A DNA stretch of 5,853 nucleotides from Planctomycetaceae bacterium (GTDB lineage: Bacteria; Planctomycetota; Planctomycetia; Pirellulales; Thermoguttaceae): the NCBI GenBank assembly GCA_031259095.1, contig JAIRLW010000565.1, positions 1-5,853 of the forward strand, in the 5' to 3' direction. The position numbers and the translations under genes were made by a program. Shown piece by piece: positions 5,533-5,853 of the stretch. The notes below the pieces were generated by a model. The model was not told the DNA's origin and ran no database searches. It worked only from the letters and a program-made list of their open reading frames with translations. Each line of letters opens with the position of its first letter. Position 1 is the first letter of the stretch.

Positions 5533-5591
5533 TTCGACTGAAATCGATTTTGGTCGAATTTGACCGATCAAAAAAACGAGTTTTTGGAAGT
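5521..5591. repeat. Imperfect inverted repeat (stem-loop) after the minisatellite
   Basis: ACTTCTAAAAACT (5521-5533) pairs with AGTTTTTGGAAGT (5579-5591) with one G-T position in 13, and a second stem TTCGAC/GTCGAA (5533-5538 and 5553-5558) lies inside. The left arm is the tail of the last, diverged minisatellite unit. Confidence 0.55.
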
Positions 5592-5606
5592 TGCCTTATG
5601 TTTTAA

Positions 5607-5640
5607 AACCTTTTGTGAACCTTCGTGTTTTTTGTGGTGA
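5607..5640 (+). repeat. Short 10-11 bp quasi-periodic motif (CCTTnGTG type)
   Basis: AACCTTTTGTG (5607-5617), AACCTTCGTG (5618-5627) and TTTTTTGTGG (5628-5637) follow one another. This resembles a CCTTTGTG-rich intergenic word that I recall from several bacterial genomes; its function is unknown to me. Confidence 0.4.
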
Positions 5641-5650
5641 AAATAAAAAT

Positions 5651-5750
5651 AATTTGTAATATATCAGTGGAATTTTCCAAAACGTCTTTTAACAGTTTCC
5701 GCAAACCTCATTTTCAACCTAATTTTTCCGAACTAAACAACCTCAGTAGC
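5651..5750 (-). repeat. Dispersed repeat, copy 2 (inverted orientation)
   Basis: Read on the minus strand this segment begins GCTACTGAGGTTGTTT (5750-5735), continues through AAAATTAGG (about 5726-5718) and ATGAGGTTT, and ends CACTGATATATTACAAA (5669-5653), the same ordered blocks as copy 1 at 438-547. The spacing between blocks is about 12 bases shorter than in copy 1, so the two copies have diverged by small insertions or deletions. Confidence 0.65.
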
Positions 5751-5853
5751 AATAAATCCCGAAAATACAAACCTCATTACCTCATTGTGTATTTTTTGTA
5801 ATAAGGTAATAAGGTTGGATAGACGTTGTATCTTTGGCTACTGAGGTTGTTTT
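5735..5853. repeat. Nested concentric palindrome at the window end
   Basis: The outer arms are AAACAACCTCAGTAGC (5735-5750) and its perfect reverse complement (5838-5853). The inner arms are AACCTCATTACCTCATT (5770-5786) and AATAAGGTAATAAGGTT (5800-5816) around a 13-base loop. The inner arms have two mismatched positions as DNA, but on a minus-strand RNA both become G-U wobble pairs, giving a 17-pair stem. The centres of both pairs fall at 5793-5794, so they are one structure. The outer arms may continue beyond the window. Confidence 0.75.
5825..5853 (+). repeat. Dispersed repeat, copy 3 (forward, cut by window end)
   Basis: Bases 5825-5848 are identical to 427-450 of copy 1, and the similarity extends weakly upstream (GATAGAC against GATATAT before the shared GTTG). 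Together with copy 2 it makes the arms of the palindrome at 5735-5853. Confidence 0.7.

Noticed and set aside
5347..5541. Plus-strand heptad-repeat protein MELTLKA
   Set aside because: The first ATG is inside the array, there is no upstream ribosome site, and the frame closes soon after the array; treated as a by-product of the repeat.
5146..5571. Minus-strand Cys-rich repeat protein through the minisatellite
   Set aside because: Starts at TTG without a ribosome site, consists mostly of the 21-bp array, and ends in a wrong frame of the fucosidase remnant.

Overview
The window is AT-rich bacterial DNA in which every supportable gene lies on the minus strand. Read in that direction, from high to low coordinates, the order is: a decayed alpha-L-fucosidase 3' end, an AAA-ATPase/PD-(D/E)XK protein of the DUF1703 type, shikimate kinase (aroK), a gene-poor gap of about 600 bp, a membrane-anchored FAD:protein FMN transferase (apbE), and the 5' part of a broken IS630-type transposase that runs off the window start. 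None of the three intact genes has a visible Shine-Dalgarno sequence, whereas the transposase remnant has one. The style of AroK (Walker A GYRGTGKTT), the N-terminally anchored ApbE and the weak use of Shine-Dalgarno sites hint at a Planctomycetota-like host. That is a low-confidence inference, and no single marker in the window settles the taxonomy.

Left flank (1-672): transposase remnant with a near-consensus promoter, then one copy of a dispersed repeat of about 110-125 bp, then the apbE 3' end with a weak terminator candidate. Middle (673-4821): three intact genes. They do not form one obvious pathway: AroK makes shikimate-3-phosphate for aromatic amino acids, ApbE flavinylates membrane or periplasmic proteins, and the ATPase/nuclease family has no settled role. 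The ATPase gene and aroK are 69 bp apart and may be co-transcribed from a good promoter at 4961-4989. apbE is probably transcribed separately.

Right flank (4822-5853): a repeat-rich, gene-decay zone. It holds a 65-codon GH29 fucosidase C-terminus, a hairpin-forming fragment of the dispersed repeat exactly where the fucosidase frame breaks, a 21-bp minisatellite of nine units, a stem-loop, an inverted copy of the dispersed repeat, and a nested palindrome whose right arm is a third copy cut by the window end.

The most distinctive signals are: (1) the dispersed repeat family, present in both orientations, with two copies facing each other around a central hairpin; (2) fourteen in-frame 15-bp units expanded inside the conserved ApbE catalytic domain; (3) the separate 21-bp minisatellite; and (4) a sigma70-like promoter built over the tail of the dead fucosidase gene. 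I see no CRISPR array, no tRNA or rRNA, and no recognisable complete defence system.
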